Shown here: positions 29,146-41,900 of the stretch, one piece after another | Position numbering within the stretch: the stretch's first letter is position 1 | Layout: every line of letters starts with the position of its first letter | Source: Cladocopium goreaui | Lineage: Eukaryota; Sar; Dinophyceae; Suessiales; Symbiodiniaceae | DNA length: 64,000 bases | Direction: 5' to 3' | NCBI GenBank assembly: GCA_947184155.2 | Contig: CAMXCT020002087.1 | Location: 1 to 64,000 of the forward strand | The notes under the pieces: generated by a model | What the model was told of the DNA's origin: nothing | The model's database searches: none | The model's input: the letters and a program-made list of their open reading frames with translations, nothing else | Made by a program: the position numbers and the translations under genes

Positions 29146-30480
29146 CGCTGCTACATCATGGGCAAATGCATGTGAATGAATCCACCCAAAAAACGGGCAT
29201 ATCGGATAGTGTAAATATATATATATATATGTCTAATTATAATGTATGTATGAATTGTATACATATATATATATATACACATATCAATATGATTCATTAT
29301 GTACAGTACATAATATACCTTAAACTATGTATTGATACAGATGGTACCCATCCAGTTCGATGGTCACTCAGTTCACCTGAAAGTGCCCACGAAAGTCCGC
29401 CTGTTTTTTTGTTTCAAAGTAAGTCAGTCAGTCTAAAACATTGATTGATAAGTCTATTTGCGTAAGTTTTGTTTTTTCTTGAAATGGTGACTATAGTAAG
29501 TCTGCAAGTAAGTCTAGTCCATGGTTTTTGTTTAAAAGTAAGTCTAGTCTATAATGTCAATCCTGGATTAATAAACCCCTAGGCTGTTTAATTGGGTGGT
29601 ACCTTGGGGGGCTATATAGTTGTACATGATATATATATATATATATTATATGTTGGATACTGATTAGTGTTGGGCCCTCCCCTCAACAAGTTTGGTCTAC
29701 TCAACAACTTGGCATTTTCTTGGGGACCAGGTCTGTGGAATTCAGGATGAACAACTTAAGTAAGGATGTCAATTGAAATCAATCTACGTTCAATTGCTTT
29801 TCCTTTTAAACCTCAAAGAAATCTATTGATAAGAAAGGATTTCAATTGAAATCAATTTACTTTCAATTCATTTGAATCTACTTTCAATTGATTCTCCTTT
29901 TAAATCTAAAAAAAAATGCCCCAAATGGTTTTGTGCACAATAGGGTACCATCCAAACAATTACATTATTGAGGATCTGGGTCACTCATGGGGTACCCCCT
30001 TGAAAAATTGTTTGGGTGCTGTTTTTTAATAAGGGTTTAATAAGGCATCTAATTATCTGGGGAACCTTGCATTTTCCAGGCTTTAACATGGATATGGCTT
30101 TCTAAAGTAAATCAGCTTTACCCAAAGAAAGGTGTATAAAGGTGGATAAAGCTCCTCCTGAAAAAAAAGGATCTGAGAAAAAATATCTCACAATAGAGGT
30201 CCCCCCCCTTTCGGAAGATACTCAATAATTTTTGAACATGTTCTCACAATAGAGGCCCAGGACACCAATCGGTAGCCAACATTATATGTTACTAATATGT
30301 TACATAATGTTACATAATGTTACATATATATATATATATATATACACACATACATACATATATACATACATACATACATACATACATACATACATACATA
30401 CATACATACCCTGGAAATTGATGCGTGTATAAATTTCCTGTATCTTTTTGCTGTTTTTTTTTCCGTGGTGTTATTGTAGA
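29146..30480. other. Intron tract
   Basis: (TA)n near 29216, 29262 and 29627. There is a two-unit repeat of about 84-100 bp with TCAATTGAAATCAAT / CCTTTTAAACCT words (29765-29910), repeated AAGTCTAGTC/AAGTAAGTC words (29416-29555) and an inverted CCAAACAATT…AATTGTTTGG pair (29950-30022). A (CATA)n block lies at 30345-30410. No exon seen. Confidence 0.5.
30345..30410. repeat. (CATA)n microsatellite
   Basis: Sixteen or so near-perfect CATA units, the complement of the 11726-12513 satellite word. Confidence 0.95.
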
Positions 30481-30483
30481 ACC

Positions 30484-30578
30484 ATTGCTGCACTCATCAT
30501 GATAGACCAAGGTGGGAGCATGCCTTGTACTTGCTGCTGGAGTTGCAGGTGAATCGCGTGGAAGAAGATGTGACTCTT
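30484..30578 (+). CDS. PPR-like exon, probably frameshifted
   Basis: One frame gives TIAALIM (resembling NAAISAC) and the next frame gives RPRWEHALYLLLELQVNRVE then EDV, a clean second PPR helix. The two halves are in different frames, so this copy is either decayed or starts after the shift. Confidence 0.5.
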
Positions 30579-31533
30579 TGACGAGTGATTCGTTCGTTGC
30601 TGGGGTTGATTTCCAAGGCGTGTTTTAGTGTTTGTAGGACTTGGAATTCACGTTGCAGCATCCCATTTCAGGGGTTGTAGGGTGAGGTGGAAAAACGAGC
30701 GACTTTTGCATCTACGAAACACATGTTGGAGTTCTTTGTGGCTTTATTGGAGGTCACCTTACCACCAGGACCCATTTTCATTCGCCCCCGGGTTCGTAGT
30801 GCAAGGGTACCTAGTTAGAAAAATGCCTTGCTAGCTTTGAACTGGACATGATGTAAAAGGGAAAAGAATCCGGCAACAAATGCAGGTCACTTGAAAAACA
30901 AAGCCTTCGTTTCACACAAATAGACACAGATTAAAAAAATGAAACATAATCAAGACAGGTAATTCCAAATCATTCCAACGTTGGGGTAAATAAACCCTAA
31001 ATGGCTGCTTAATTGGGGGGTACTCGTACCATTCAAGCTCCTTTTTTCCTTCACTGTCTGCTGTAAATGAGGGGGGTTCCAAAGTCATGGTGTACCGCCA
31101 ACTCACCATGGGTTTCAGTATTTCAGTACTAAAATGGTCTAATATCATGATTTTAAAGCAAGACATTGTAACAAAGCACGGAAACAAAGTGATAAAAAAA
31201 AAAAAAACAACAACCTAGTTGTTTCATATCAATAACATATATATATATATATATACATATATATAGATACATACATATATATACATATATGCTCCTTGTG
31301 TGCTAAATATATCTACACTCGAGGATGCAGTAATTTTGACAAATATTCCAGCATCACGGAGCATGTTCGAGCAGGTAATACCAGCATAATATACATCAGC
31401 TTGCACATTTACATGGTGAATGTATGTGAATATAATTGAATATATATATATACATATGTAAGATCATCATGTACATATCTAATACACATATATATATATA
31501 AGGAAAGATGGATATTCCTCAGCCTGCCTCGAG

Positions 31534-31625
31534 GATCAGTTACAACGCAGCCATCAGCGCCTGTGACAAAGGACAGCGAGCCGTGCACTTGATGAAGGCG
31601 CATTGTTTGGGGTCGGCAGTGAAGG
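31534..31625 (+). CDS. PPR-like exon
   Basis: After CTGCCTCGAG|G it reads ISYNAAISACDKGQRAVHLM then KAHCLGSAVK. The first helix is canonical. The W of the second helix is missing. Confidence 0.75.
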
Positions 31626-33116
31626 AGAGCTCCTGAGGATCGAGGATATTTTAGGTACCAAACATATCCAAAACAGACTTTGGATTTAACAGGATTTAAC
31701 CTGTTATGTTGGGCATCTAACATATGGTAGTCATGTTAAATCTGTAAATATATATATATATGTATATGTATTCTTTTTTATGTAATATGATTTAACCTGT
31801 GATTTTAGGAGGCTTTCTGATGATTCACGGGATTTGGCACGAATCAAAGCCGATGAATTGAGCCGTGTGAAAGGGCAGTCGAGCACTAGTTTCGCCACGA
31901 TTTACTTGCTATTGTTGTGTCAAAACCAGGGGTACCAGAGTGACCCGACCCATAATTGCTCACATGTCCGTTCAGGACTCGAAAAAAACATTATGAGGGA
32001 ACCGCTAGGTACGTATACTGCCCCCTTGTCACGCGGAAATCAAGTGGCAAAATCAAACTTAGATGGACAAAGTGTTCGGAAAAATAAGTGGCAAAACCAT
32101 GCAAAACCAACATTCATTTGTAAGCCAAACCAGTACATACTGTACGTAGTTACATATATATAGATGGCAATATTTACCTTCCAGTGGTAATCTTGATCAA
32201 GATTCACCTTCAGATGCAAAATCAGTAACCAATCCGGCAACATGAGTCATGTTACGTGATACATTATGATATTAATCGAGGACATATGTTGGGAACCTTG
32301 CGTCACCCGATGCTCATGCGAGACCGTGATATGGTAGTGGTAAGCCACCATGTGAATCATGATGAATCATGATGAATCATGTGATTTTCCCATCAAAAGT
32401 TTCTGCGAGGTATTAGTTTTACTTGTTTTGAATCATTTGCAACAAGTTATAGCTAACTAACAGAACTTCTGAAGTACAAATGTGGCCTCCACAAGATCGA
32501 TCTGTGGGAATAAGGATCACTCGTGAGGTTTGTGAGTGTTCAGAGGTACCCTAGACATCCCTAAACTGGTTTTCCAGAATCTCCATGATGGTAAATACCC
32601 CAGTTTTGATGGTCAGCCACATGTGGATGGATGAAGTAATTACTCAGATTTCCTAGACTTGGTCAAAGGAAATGTTCACAGGCTTCACCATCCTTGTGAT
32701 GAAGCACAGAAAAAAATCATATGTTCCATCAGTTTCCTGTGTTTTTAAAACTCTAACAGGTCCCATTGGTTTCGCCCAAAGTCGTCGCGTTGCTTTCTCC
32801 AGTGGTTTCTCCTCACGTCCCCATGACCTCCGAACGTCGTTGCTAGAAATGATCGTTTCAGTATTGCAGCTGGATTACTTGAAAAGATCACATATATTCC
32901 CATGGTCCCCATGAAAATCATGAAAATCCCCGAAAAAAACATTTAATGGTTACTTCTACCATTATTTTAGCAGCATATGTCTACCAACTTATGTTTTTGG
33001 CTGGATTTTGCTATATAGAAAACACCAGAACTTGGATCATTGTACTCAGTACTTAGTAACCCTGGTTGGTAAGTCCACCAGTTCCTAGTTACTAACCAGT
33101 TGTTGGGTCCTCCCAG
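31626..33116. other. Intron tract
   Basis: (TA)n near 31746 and 32155. A stretch at 31810-32130 is open in the + direction but shows no family motif and no PPR core. GAATCATGAT repeats lie near 32355-32385. Nothing else supported. Confidence 0.45.
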
Positions 33117-33212
33117 CCTTGCCAAGGACTTGGAGCAGCGACGGCTTCGAAGTAACGTGGTGACCTACAACGCGGCCATCGCTGCATGTGAGCGCGCCGT
33201 GGCGTCGGAAGA
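33117..33212 (+). CDS. PPR-like exon
   Basis: After TCCTCCCAG| it reads LAKDLEQRRLRSNVVTYNAA then IAACERAVASEEG. It links the end of one repeat (L-E-Q-R-R-L-R-S-N) to the next (V-V-T-Y-N-A-A-I-A-A-C-E-R-A). High GC. A (CTAT)n run at 33219-33256 follows directly. Confidence 0.82.
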
Positions 33213-33218
33213 GGGATC

Positions 33219-33256
33219 CCTATCTATCTATCTATCTATCTATCTATTTATCTATC
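33219..33256. repeat. (CTAT)n microsatellite
   Basis: About nine CTAT units with one CTATTTAT variant, directly after a PPR exon. Confidence 0.9.
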
Positions 33257-34139
33257 TAACTATACAGATGTTTTGATCTACTCTATACATCTCTATACAC
33301 ATGATGTTTATTTTTCGATATCCATGCATGTGATTGATGTGGTAAGGGAAAAAAACAGCAACTCTGTCGTTTCACCGTTGGAAGTTGTTGGTGAAGAACG
33401 GGATTCCCAGTGATAATCCCAAGATATCAACGGTAGGAATGACGTAAGTATCCTGTAATTCAGGGAGCAAACAAAAAATCCAAAATAAACCAGGTAGGTT
33501 CGTAACATTTCATAACCCTCTACTGTATATATATATATATGTATAGTAACCAATCAACAGGGCTATTTTGAATGCCGCAAAATATCTTGCAACGATACAA
33601 AAACAGGAAGCCAACCATCCACTGATTTGGAACGTCATTTTCCCGATCTGTTGGGTTTCGTGTTTTCCCTTCACGCCTTTTTCGGCGAGACCCGCAGTTT
33701 TCTATAGTTTACCAAAAAAGAGAGGAATCAATCACACAAACAGTAGGGGTCAAAAGGCTAATATAGGCTAATGATTTTAATGCCGATCACGTTTGGATAG
33801 TCTAGGTATGGATAGATTCGAGCGACTTCACCCAGGCAAAGCTGTCAACCCTGCTGGGATGAATCGTGCCACTGAAATCTGTCATTGGAACCCCACAATT
33901 TTCAGTTGTTTTTAATGTGGTTTTTATGTTTCTCTAGCCCACATGGGTACAGGTCAACAAATGGGACATCTCCAAAATATGATCGTTGGATCCAAAACAT
34001 GGCTAGCTTTGCGGTTCCCGACTTTCCAAATAGGACCCCAGAGTTTCCGAATCTACGGTGTTTGGTTGGTTGTTGGCATTCCTTGTGTTCACACCATGTC
34101 ACACCTGCTACTTTCCGAGTATTTTCCCTGGGTCCCTAG

Positions 34140-34190
34140 GAGAGGAGGAGTGGCAGGAGGCCATTCATTTGCTGCAACAGCTCCAGGATT
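34140..34190 (+). CDS. PPR-like half-repeat exon
   Basis: After GGTCCCTAG|G it reads EEEWQEAIHLLQQLQ. W-Q-E-A-I-H-L-L-Q-Q-L-Q is a textbook PPR second helix. The next exon (34315) starts in the linker that would follow it. Confidence 0.75.
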
Positions 34191-34314
34191 GAGTTCTAGT
34201 TGGATTTTGTTTGCCTTTTACTTGGGGGGTTCAGAAAAAATCTTTCGAGTTGAGTGCTTATCAATCCTTCCTCACTTCGCAAGAGGTAAAGTTTTTTTTC
34301 TGGGGCATCGCCAG

Positions 34315-34389
34315 GAGAGGCAAATGAAGGCGGATCTCATCAGTTTCAATGCAGCAATCAGTGCTTGTGAAAAAGCAGGGCATTGGCAA
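34315..34389 (+). CDS. PPR-like exon
   Basis: After GCATCGCCAG|G it reads ERQMKADLISFNAAISACEK then AGHWQ, 75 bp. It joins naturally to 34140-34190 (…HLLQQLQ + ERQMKAD…), supporting continuous splicing across these exons. It is the last PPR exon I recognise before Element 2. Confidence 0.85.
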
Positions 34390-34719
34390 GGCAACCCGGT
34401 GATACCCCATGCACTCGAGGAACTTCACTTAGATCATCCCAGCACCCTCCTGGCCACAGCAGCAGTTTGATCCCATATGGGATCACAGTGAAGAAGATCA
34501 TTTACGTATAAGCATATATGCGAGCGGTACCCATAATATGTAACACTTATTATGTAACTGCATATGAATGTGTACATATATAATCATATATGTATATATA
34601 TATATTTATTTATTATACATATCAGTAATTAATCCCCTCCCCAATATTAAACGTCCCCCCTTCCCAAATAATAAAACCTAGGGGTAGTTTTTATCATTAG
34701 CGGGTATTTATTATTTGGG

Positions 34720-35180
34720 GGAGAAGCTTGGCCCTATACATCCCTATACTAAATTAAAAACCTTAATAAAAAGAAAAGACAGTAAAATTGTTGAATTCAA
34801 AATCAGTTGAATTCCTTTTTAAAACTTATTGAAATATTGCCCAAAATTGAATTTCGAAGCTTGCCCCTAATACTAAATAAATCAGAAACCTTAATAAAAG
34901 AACTTAAATTGTTGATGTCAAAATCGATTAAATTCCTTTTAAAATGTCATGAATATTGCCAACAAAAGGATTTCGAAGCTTTTCCCTAATATTAAATTTA
35001 AAACCTTAATTAAAATAACTAACATGTTTGATTTCAAAATCGATTAAATTCCGTTTTAAAACCTATTTATGTAAAATCTTGCCAAACATGGGATTTCGAA
35101 GCTGTTCCCTAATATAAATTTTAAAACCTTAATTAAAAGACTAGAATGTTTGATTTCAAAATCGATCAAATTCCTTTTGA
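34720..35180. repeat. AT-rich satellite, unit about 120-133 bp, 3.5 copies
   Basis: GAAGCTT/GAAGCT followed by nCCCTAATA recurs at 34723, 34856, 34975 and 35098. Each copy continues through AAACCTTAATTAAAA and CAAAATCGATTAAATTCC. Neighbouring copies are clearly related but diverged. Confidence 0.85.
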
Positions 35181-35660
35181 ACTATGAGGTCACGGGTCCA
35201 TGAGTCGCCTGGTTACGAAACCATCATTTAGGTATTTTGCCCATTGGAAATCAGACGTCAGGCAAAGGTGGCAAGTTTTCACCATCCTGAAAACTAACGC
35301 CGCTACAATTTTTTTCCTTGCAACTTTGCCAGTTGTTTTAAGAACTGTGCTGGGCTCGGCCATTTCAGCGAATTGCGCCAGCAAAACTGAAAGACACGCT
35401 GTCTCATCCGAGGGTTGACTTGGCTGCCATGTGGGCCATTGATCTTTCGGTGGTAGTTGCTTGGCAAAAAGTCTTTCAATGCCTTCCACTTTCTGTCAAT
35501 GACTTGTGTTCCAGCTTTCTTGGAAAGCACGCCGTGTTGCGTAAAGATGATGCGGCAGCCTGCAAGCGTAACATAAAAATAGGTAACAAAAAAAAGTCCA
35601 AGCGAACGCAGCAAAAGGAACGTTATTACGCCCCCCCCCACCCACCCCCCCCCAAACCCC
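35181..35660. other. Non-coding or decayed tract with C-rich block
   Basis: Minus-strand frames (e.g. 35190-35489) look weakly protein-like but have no recognisable motif. The tract ends in CCCCCCCCCCACCCACCC (35631-35665), similar to 19935-19960 and 20073-20090. Confidence 0.35.
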
Positions 35661-35874
35661 ACCCCCTGTGATTTATTTTTGTTTACGTGTCTTCACAATG
35701 CATTCATGCATGTTGACATGTATACTTAATTCATATCTCTCATGCGCACTCCGCATGGCTCAAGACTAGCAGCAAACCGCGTAGTGTAAAAAGAGAGTGC
35801 AGCAGCCACTTCTTGTCCGCAGGTGTTCATAGGTCTCCAGGGCTCCCCTAATAGAGGGAAAAGCTACCTCAAAG

Positions 35875-35887
35875 TGGTAGCGGAGCC
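35875..35887 (+). other. Primer binding site, Element 2
   Basis: TGGTAGCGGAGCC, nearly identical to TGGTAGCGTGAGCC of Element 1, lies 3 bases after a CA and 120 bp before the gag ATG. This predicts the same primer tRNA and fixes the inner edge of the left LTR at about 35871. Confidence 0.7.
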
Positions 35888-35994
35888 TGTGCCTTCGCCA
35901 AGTCTAGATCCGTGTGCCGAACTGCCGTTCTCTGCATACATTCCGTATATCGGACTTGCGGAGGCAACCTGTAGGTCAAGTTAGAGTAGTTGCC

Positions 35995-38900
35995 ATGGTC
36001 TTAATCCACAACATGGATTCAGATGAAGAACAACTCCAGATTGTCTCGTATGAAGAGCCTGAAGCATATGCCGCCACCAGTCATTCCGAAAACCGGATGG
36101 GCATCAAAATGACACCGAAGGTTCCACCCCAATTTGATGGCCAATCAAGCTGGTTTGAATATGAAGATTTAATTGATGACTGGTTAGGGATCACAACATT
36201 GGATGCAGACAAACATGGACCATCCTTAAAGAATGCCCTCATTGGTTCCGCTTCTTTTTACAAGTCGATGCTCAATAATGCCCTACTCCGAGATCCGGAT
36301 CGTGGCCTCGCTCATTTCAAGGACACATTGAGACCATACTTCGTGAAGGGAGTAAATCATGTGTTCCTTTGGCGATTCCTCCAGATGTTTCGCACATATC
36401 GAGGCCAGAGCGAATTCGTGCACTGGATAGGGTGATTTGAGATCGCGCAGAAGCGTTTGTTGGCTTCTTGGTCCGATCTGCTGGACATATCCGATCTTCC
36501 CGAGGCAGGCACTCAGGCATTTACGGCAGCACTCACAGATGAGCAAAGACTGCACTATAACCAGATAGTAACAGATGAAGATAAGCTAGCTTATCAACAA
36601 GAACTGAGAGAACAGACCATAACCAATAGAAGGACCAGACATGCACAGCAGTTTCCATTGTCAGACAATTTGATGTCACTGATTTTTCTAGTGCAAGCAG
36701 ACCTCAACGAGCAACAGCGAGAGCGCTTTGTCTCGTCCATGAACATCCGTCAGATTGCAATGCCTCAATACACCTATCTCCAAGTGAAACAGCTGTTCTT
36801 AGAACTTTTTGCCGTTTCCCGCACAGGTGTTGCAGACCCAAATATCACGCACCGCAAGCGGTCCAACTTCTACGTCATCGACGAGGGCGAGACCGAAGAA
36901 GGTGAGTACGGATTTTGGGTCTTCGATGAAGAGACGGGTGAAGAAGGTTTCACAGGTCTGTACACCGAGAACGAGTTCTGGGTTCTCAGCGCCAAGGGTT
37001 CATACTCTAAGCGCCGCATCTACGGCAGGTCCTTCAAGAAAGGTAGACCAAAGGGTTATGGCAAGAAAGGAGGAAAGAAATCAAGACCCGGCTTCCGCTC
37101 GAGGTCAAAAGGCAAAGGTTTTGCAGCATGGGAAGATGACCAGCAAGACACGGCTTTCTGGGGAAAAGGCAAGGGTAAAGGAAAAGGTAAAAAGGGCAAG
37201 AAAGGAATGATGAAAGGAAAGGATTCTTTCAAAGGAATGCCTTCATGGAAAGGAAAAGGAAAAGGTGATGCGAAGAACAAAGGAGGAACCAATCCATTTT
37301 TGTCACAACCTCCACAAGCTAATGTAGCACAGGCTGCATCATCCAGTGCATCACATGCCCCTGAAAAACAAGAAACAGCCCATGCCGAAGAAAGCTGGAG
37401 TTACGACTATGACACATACTGGACAGATGACTGGTCAGGTTATGAATCCTACTATGGATATGACGGAGATTACTCCCAAGGTGATTGGTACAATTGGTCG
37501 TATTTTGTTTCCGCTGAGGAACTGACCGACTCCGAGGACAAGCATTCAGACGTCAATTTCGAGGACGGACAGACCGACAAGATCAACCGGTTCTGTTTTT
37601 CAGGCATCCGCTTGTTCCGATTGTTCGGACACGAACTTGTAGAGGCCCTCACATTCGTGCTTCTGTTCGTGTCTGTGATGTACCAGTGCTTTTCTGATTT
37701 GAACAGGTCCCTATTGAAGAGCATTCGCCAAGTTGAGAAGAGTGTTTCTACCGGAAACGGTGAGCTGCATTCGTTTCAGCCGCGCACAAGCCCGCTCGAT
37801 TCCGTCTCTACGGAAGAGTGTGTATTCCTAAATTATGATCATGGTGCCCAACAAGCATTGCTTTGTGAATATGTAGATTTAGGTTCTCATCCGACTTATG
37901 TCATCCTTGACTCAGGTTGCACTCGAGCCATGGGATCCCGCTTTGCCATTGAACGCCTTGTACAGGCTTGCCAACAACATCCCAAGCGTGATCACATTTG
38001 GTTTTCTAAGCAACCGTGTTCAAGTAAGTTTTCATTTGCCAATGGAGAACAATCTACAGTCAAGGAAAGGTTAGTGATTCATTTTCGCAATGATCGTGCA
38101 CAAACTGGTTGGATCACAACATGCGTTGACATCCTGGACAAAGGTAAGGTTCCTATCCTCTTTTCAGTTGAACAAATGAGGAATCTTCGCATGAACATTG
38201 AGCACACTCCTGTAGGTGAGTTCATGACTTGTCCACTGTTTGGAATGCAACGCACCGCATTGGCGGTCAGTACATCCAACCATCCAGTCCTTGACATTAT
38301 GGCTCTTGCTACTTCCAGTTGGAAACCGATGTACAGCTTTCAGTCCGAAGACATCACATGCCCAGCATGCAATGGTAAACATCGACCACACACCAACAAA
38401 GAAGGTTGCAAGAGATTCAAAGGATCAGAGCCTAAGCCTGAAGAGGTGCCGAAATCGGCCAAGCCTGATTCCAAGAAGATTGTCAAGAAAGCAATTCAGC
38501 CTGATAGTAAGTTAGAAGTACCAGCTCAACCTTTTGATCCCGATGAAGAGCCAATGGTGGCCTCTGGGCCAAGTTCCGGTTCGAAGGACGGTATCCCAAG
38601 ACGTCGGGAACCTCAGATTGAAGAAGAAACTGAAGTCAAACCGGAACCTAAAGCTGGAGTAAAACTTGAAGAGAAAAAGGAACCGTCACCTAAGGGAACT
38701 TTGTCACTAGCACTTCAGAGAATTCATGATAAGCTTCAATCACCCACTGAACTTCTCAAGTTGCATTTGAAGCATTATCACATGACCACTGAACAATTCA
38801 AGAGAAGAACATCGGCTCTGAAGTTGCCAAAAGAAATCTATGACAAATTTGATCAGATTACAAAATCATGTGACACATGTTCCACTGCCAGGATTGCACC

Positions 38901-41900
38901 ATCGAGAGCTAAGGTTTCAGGAATCCGAAGTGAAGTCTTTGGTGAACTTACCTTCATTGATCATGGAGAAGTTCCGATCAATCAACAGTCAAAACTTCAA
39001 TTCCTGCTTATGTATGATGGTGCAACCTCTTTGACTACTGCTTTTGTAGTTCAAAACAGATCTGATCCGGTGACGATTTCCCATCTTCAAGAATACTTTG
39101 AAACTTATCAGCTGAATCCAAAATACATTGTTGCCGATCAAGCTTTCATGGGCATAGAGATGGAGAGTTACTACAACCGGCACAGCATCAGGCCAATCTC
39201 TCTAGGACCAGGAACACCATGGCCAAATAGAGCTGAGGCAGCCATTCGCATGTTTAAGAAACAGGTCTCATTAATGCTAATTTCCTTGAAAGATGATCCA
39301 TTGCTTGCCAACATTACTTATAAACAGTTGTTGAGACAAGCCTGCATTTCAAGGAACACCATGGTAACACTCGGTGGTGTCACTCCTATTGAATTAGCAT
39401 TTGGCAGAAGACCTGCCGATCTTACGGCGATTGAGCTCATGAATCCAGCTCAGCTCACGACTGAGGCCCCTGCTCCTGAGAGACAGATTGAAGCACTAAG
39501 GTCACTGGCGATGCGAAAGTTTCTAGAGGCAAAACAATCAGATGACCTTCGAAGAGATATTGCGAGTAAACTTCAACTTAGTGATGGACCATTCTTTCCT
39601 GGAGATAAAGTTTACTATTGGACCGAAGACAAATCAAAAATCAAATCAGACGGTTCACATGGAGGAAAATGGATAAAAGGAAAGTTGGTTTCCGTAGATG
39701 GCAGTATGGTTGGAGTTGATTTAGGAACCAGAATCGTGAAGGTCAACATCAGTAAAATCAGAAAAGACCATAATCCTATTGAGGATATTGACATTCCTTT
39801 AGAACCAATTGCACTTGCCAGTGCCGACTTTTCGGCCAAAGCTGCCGCCGGTGCCGAATCTTCGGCCAAGGGCGCCTGTACAGCAGTGAAGTCCACATGC
39901 CGCTCTGATGACCATGCAAATAACATCATAGAACACGATGCCAATCAGACAGGTCCTGAAGGTATTACATATGGTTGTTATACATGGGAGCCAGCTATGA
40001 CCGGAAAATTAGATTTCCTTGAGCTGTTTAGCGGCTCCGCCAAGCTTAGTCAAGCGGCAGCAATGCAAGGACTTCGAGTCGGCGCTCCAATAGACCTCCG
40101 CACAGGTTACGACTTGCTCACTGCCGAAGGCCGGCGAAAGGCAATGGAAGTCATTGAGCGACAACAGCCAAAAATCATCCACATGGCACCTGTTTGTGGA
40201 CCATGGAGTCAAATGCAGAATATTAATGATCCTGCTGATACTTATCAAAAAAGGAAAAAGTATCTTCCCATGGTAGAATTTTGTGCAAGAGTCGCTCTTT
40301 ATCAGATTGAACATGGCAGATTTTTCATCATTGAAAATCCTGCGACTTCCAAGATTTGGTTTACCAAACACTTTCAGCGCCTTCTCATGAAGCATACCGT
40401 AACCTATGGAACATTAGATATGTGCGCATTTGGTATGAGAGACCCAAATGGATACTACTATTACAAACCAACATCCTTACTTCACAACTTTCCTGAGGGA
40501 GTCTTGAATCCAGTTTTCAAGAGATGTAATAGTAAGTCCAAAAATGATCCAAAACATTATCATCAACCATTGGAAGGTAGTGCACCAGGATATGGATCAA
40601 GAACGAAGTTGGCACAAGTTTATCCATACCGATTTTGCAGTACTTTGATCAGATGCATCCTTCCATTAGGAAATTCACGGGCTCTCTATCCATCGCAGCT
40701 GTCACTTGCAGTAGACCTGCTGGAAGACTTGAATCTCGATGAACTGCGAGGAGTGCAAAATCAGCTTGCCGCTCTTACGGCATCCGAGCATCCGGTGTTG
40801 GCAACTGACTTGTACGAACAGGGTCTTCCAGTACGTGACTATTACACGAAACGCCTGCTCAACCGCATTAATGCTCTACCCGCTGGTAATGTTTATCATC
40901 CTGTTCAGATCGAAGCACAACAAGATGTTTCACATGTCAGACAGATGTATCTAAGTACGTCCATGTTTGACAACGCGATCATTTTTCGTGGTAGTTTTCA
41001 GTCATTGCGAGTTGAATACCGCCACACACACGGCGTACTCTTACTTTGGAAGAAGAAAGATGCGTCTCATGTTTTTCTGCGCGTACATCCTAGAGATATG
41101 TCGCAGTTGATTGCTAGCCACTGGTCAGCAATATTGTTTTGGAACAATGATGGAAGTATCCCTACAGATAATACAGATGACATTCCTGAACAAAACACCA
41201 ACATCGACCCTCCACCGGGTCTTCCACCTCAGCAGAACAACGGCCAAGATGATGAACATCCGCCTGAACATCTTAACACACCACCTTCATCACCACAACT
41301 TCCAGATGTTCCTATGCCTGACGAACCGCACACGCCGCATCCCGGCTTTCCTCCTGATGATGATCAGTTTCACACACCATTTCATTCACCACCAAGACCA
41401 AGTGATGATATGCCTGACGATGAGATGCATTCACCACAAGATGAGCCACCAGATTTGCCACCTCATCCATCATCACCACCTGATCATCCACAACCACCAT
41501 TTCCTGGAGCCACTGGCATCCCTGTTGCTCCAGATACAATTATTGTGCCCAATACGATCATACCGCCAAATATTGACGACACACCAATGACACAGAGCAC
41601 AAAGCGTCCACCAGGTGATCCACCGATACCACCTGCAACTAAGGCTCGACCATCTAGACAAATGCCTCCTGCGTCTTCAACCCAATTTCAGCCTAGTAAC
41701 CATTTGGGGGGTGATACACAGCCATCAGTCACACCAAACGCGACCACACAACCCGCTGTAGTCGCACCAAACGCTTCGAAACCGAAGAAACCCAAGCACG
41801 ATTCTGTGCCTGATGACTTTGATGATGACGAGCCTGATCCAGATGCCGCACCATCCGGACACAATGGACCGCCGATACTTCCGCTAGACGGAGACGAACC

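Noticed and set aside
33219..33256. CTAT run as a CRISPR-like array
   Set aside because: A plain microsatellite. No spacer-repeat structure is present here or elsewhere in the window.
35751..35764. CCGCATGGCTCAAG, a second spliced-leader-like word upstream of Element 2
   Set aside because: Only the last 9 leader bases match, and the same 9-mer occurs at about 51367 in unrelated sequence, so chance is likely.
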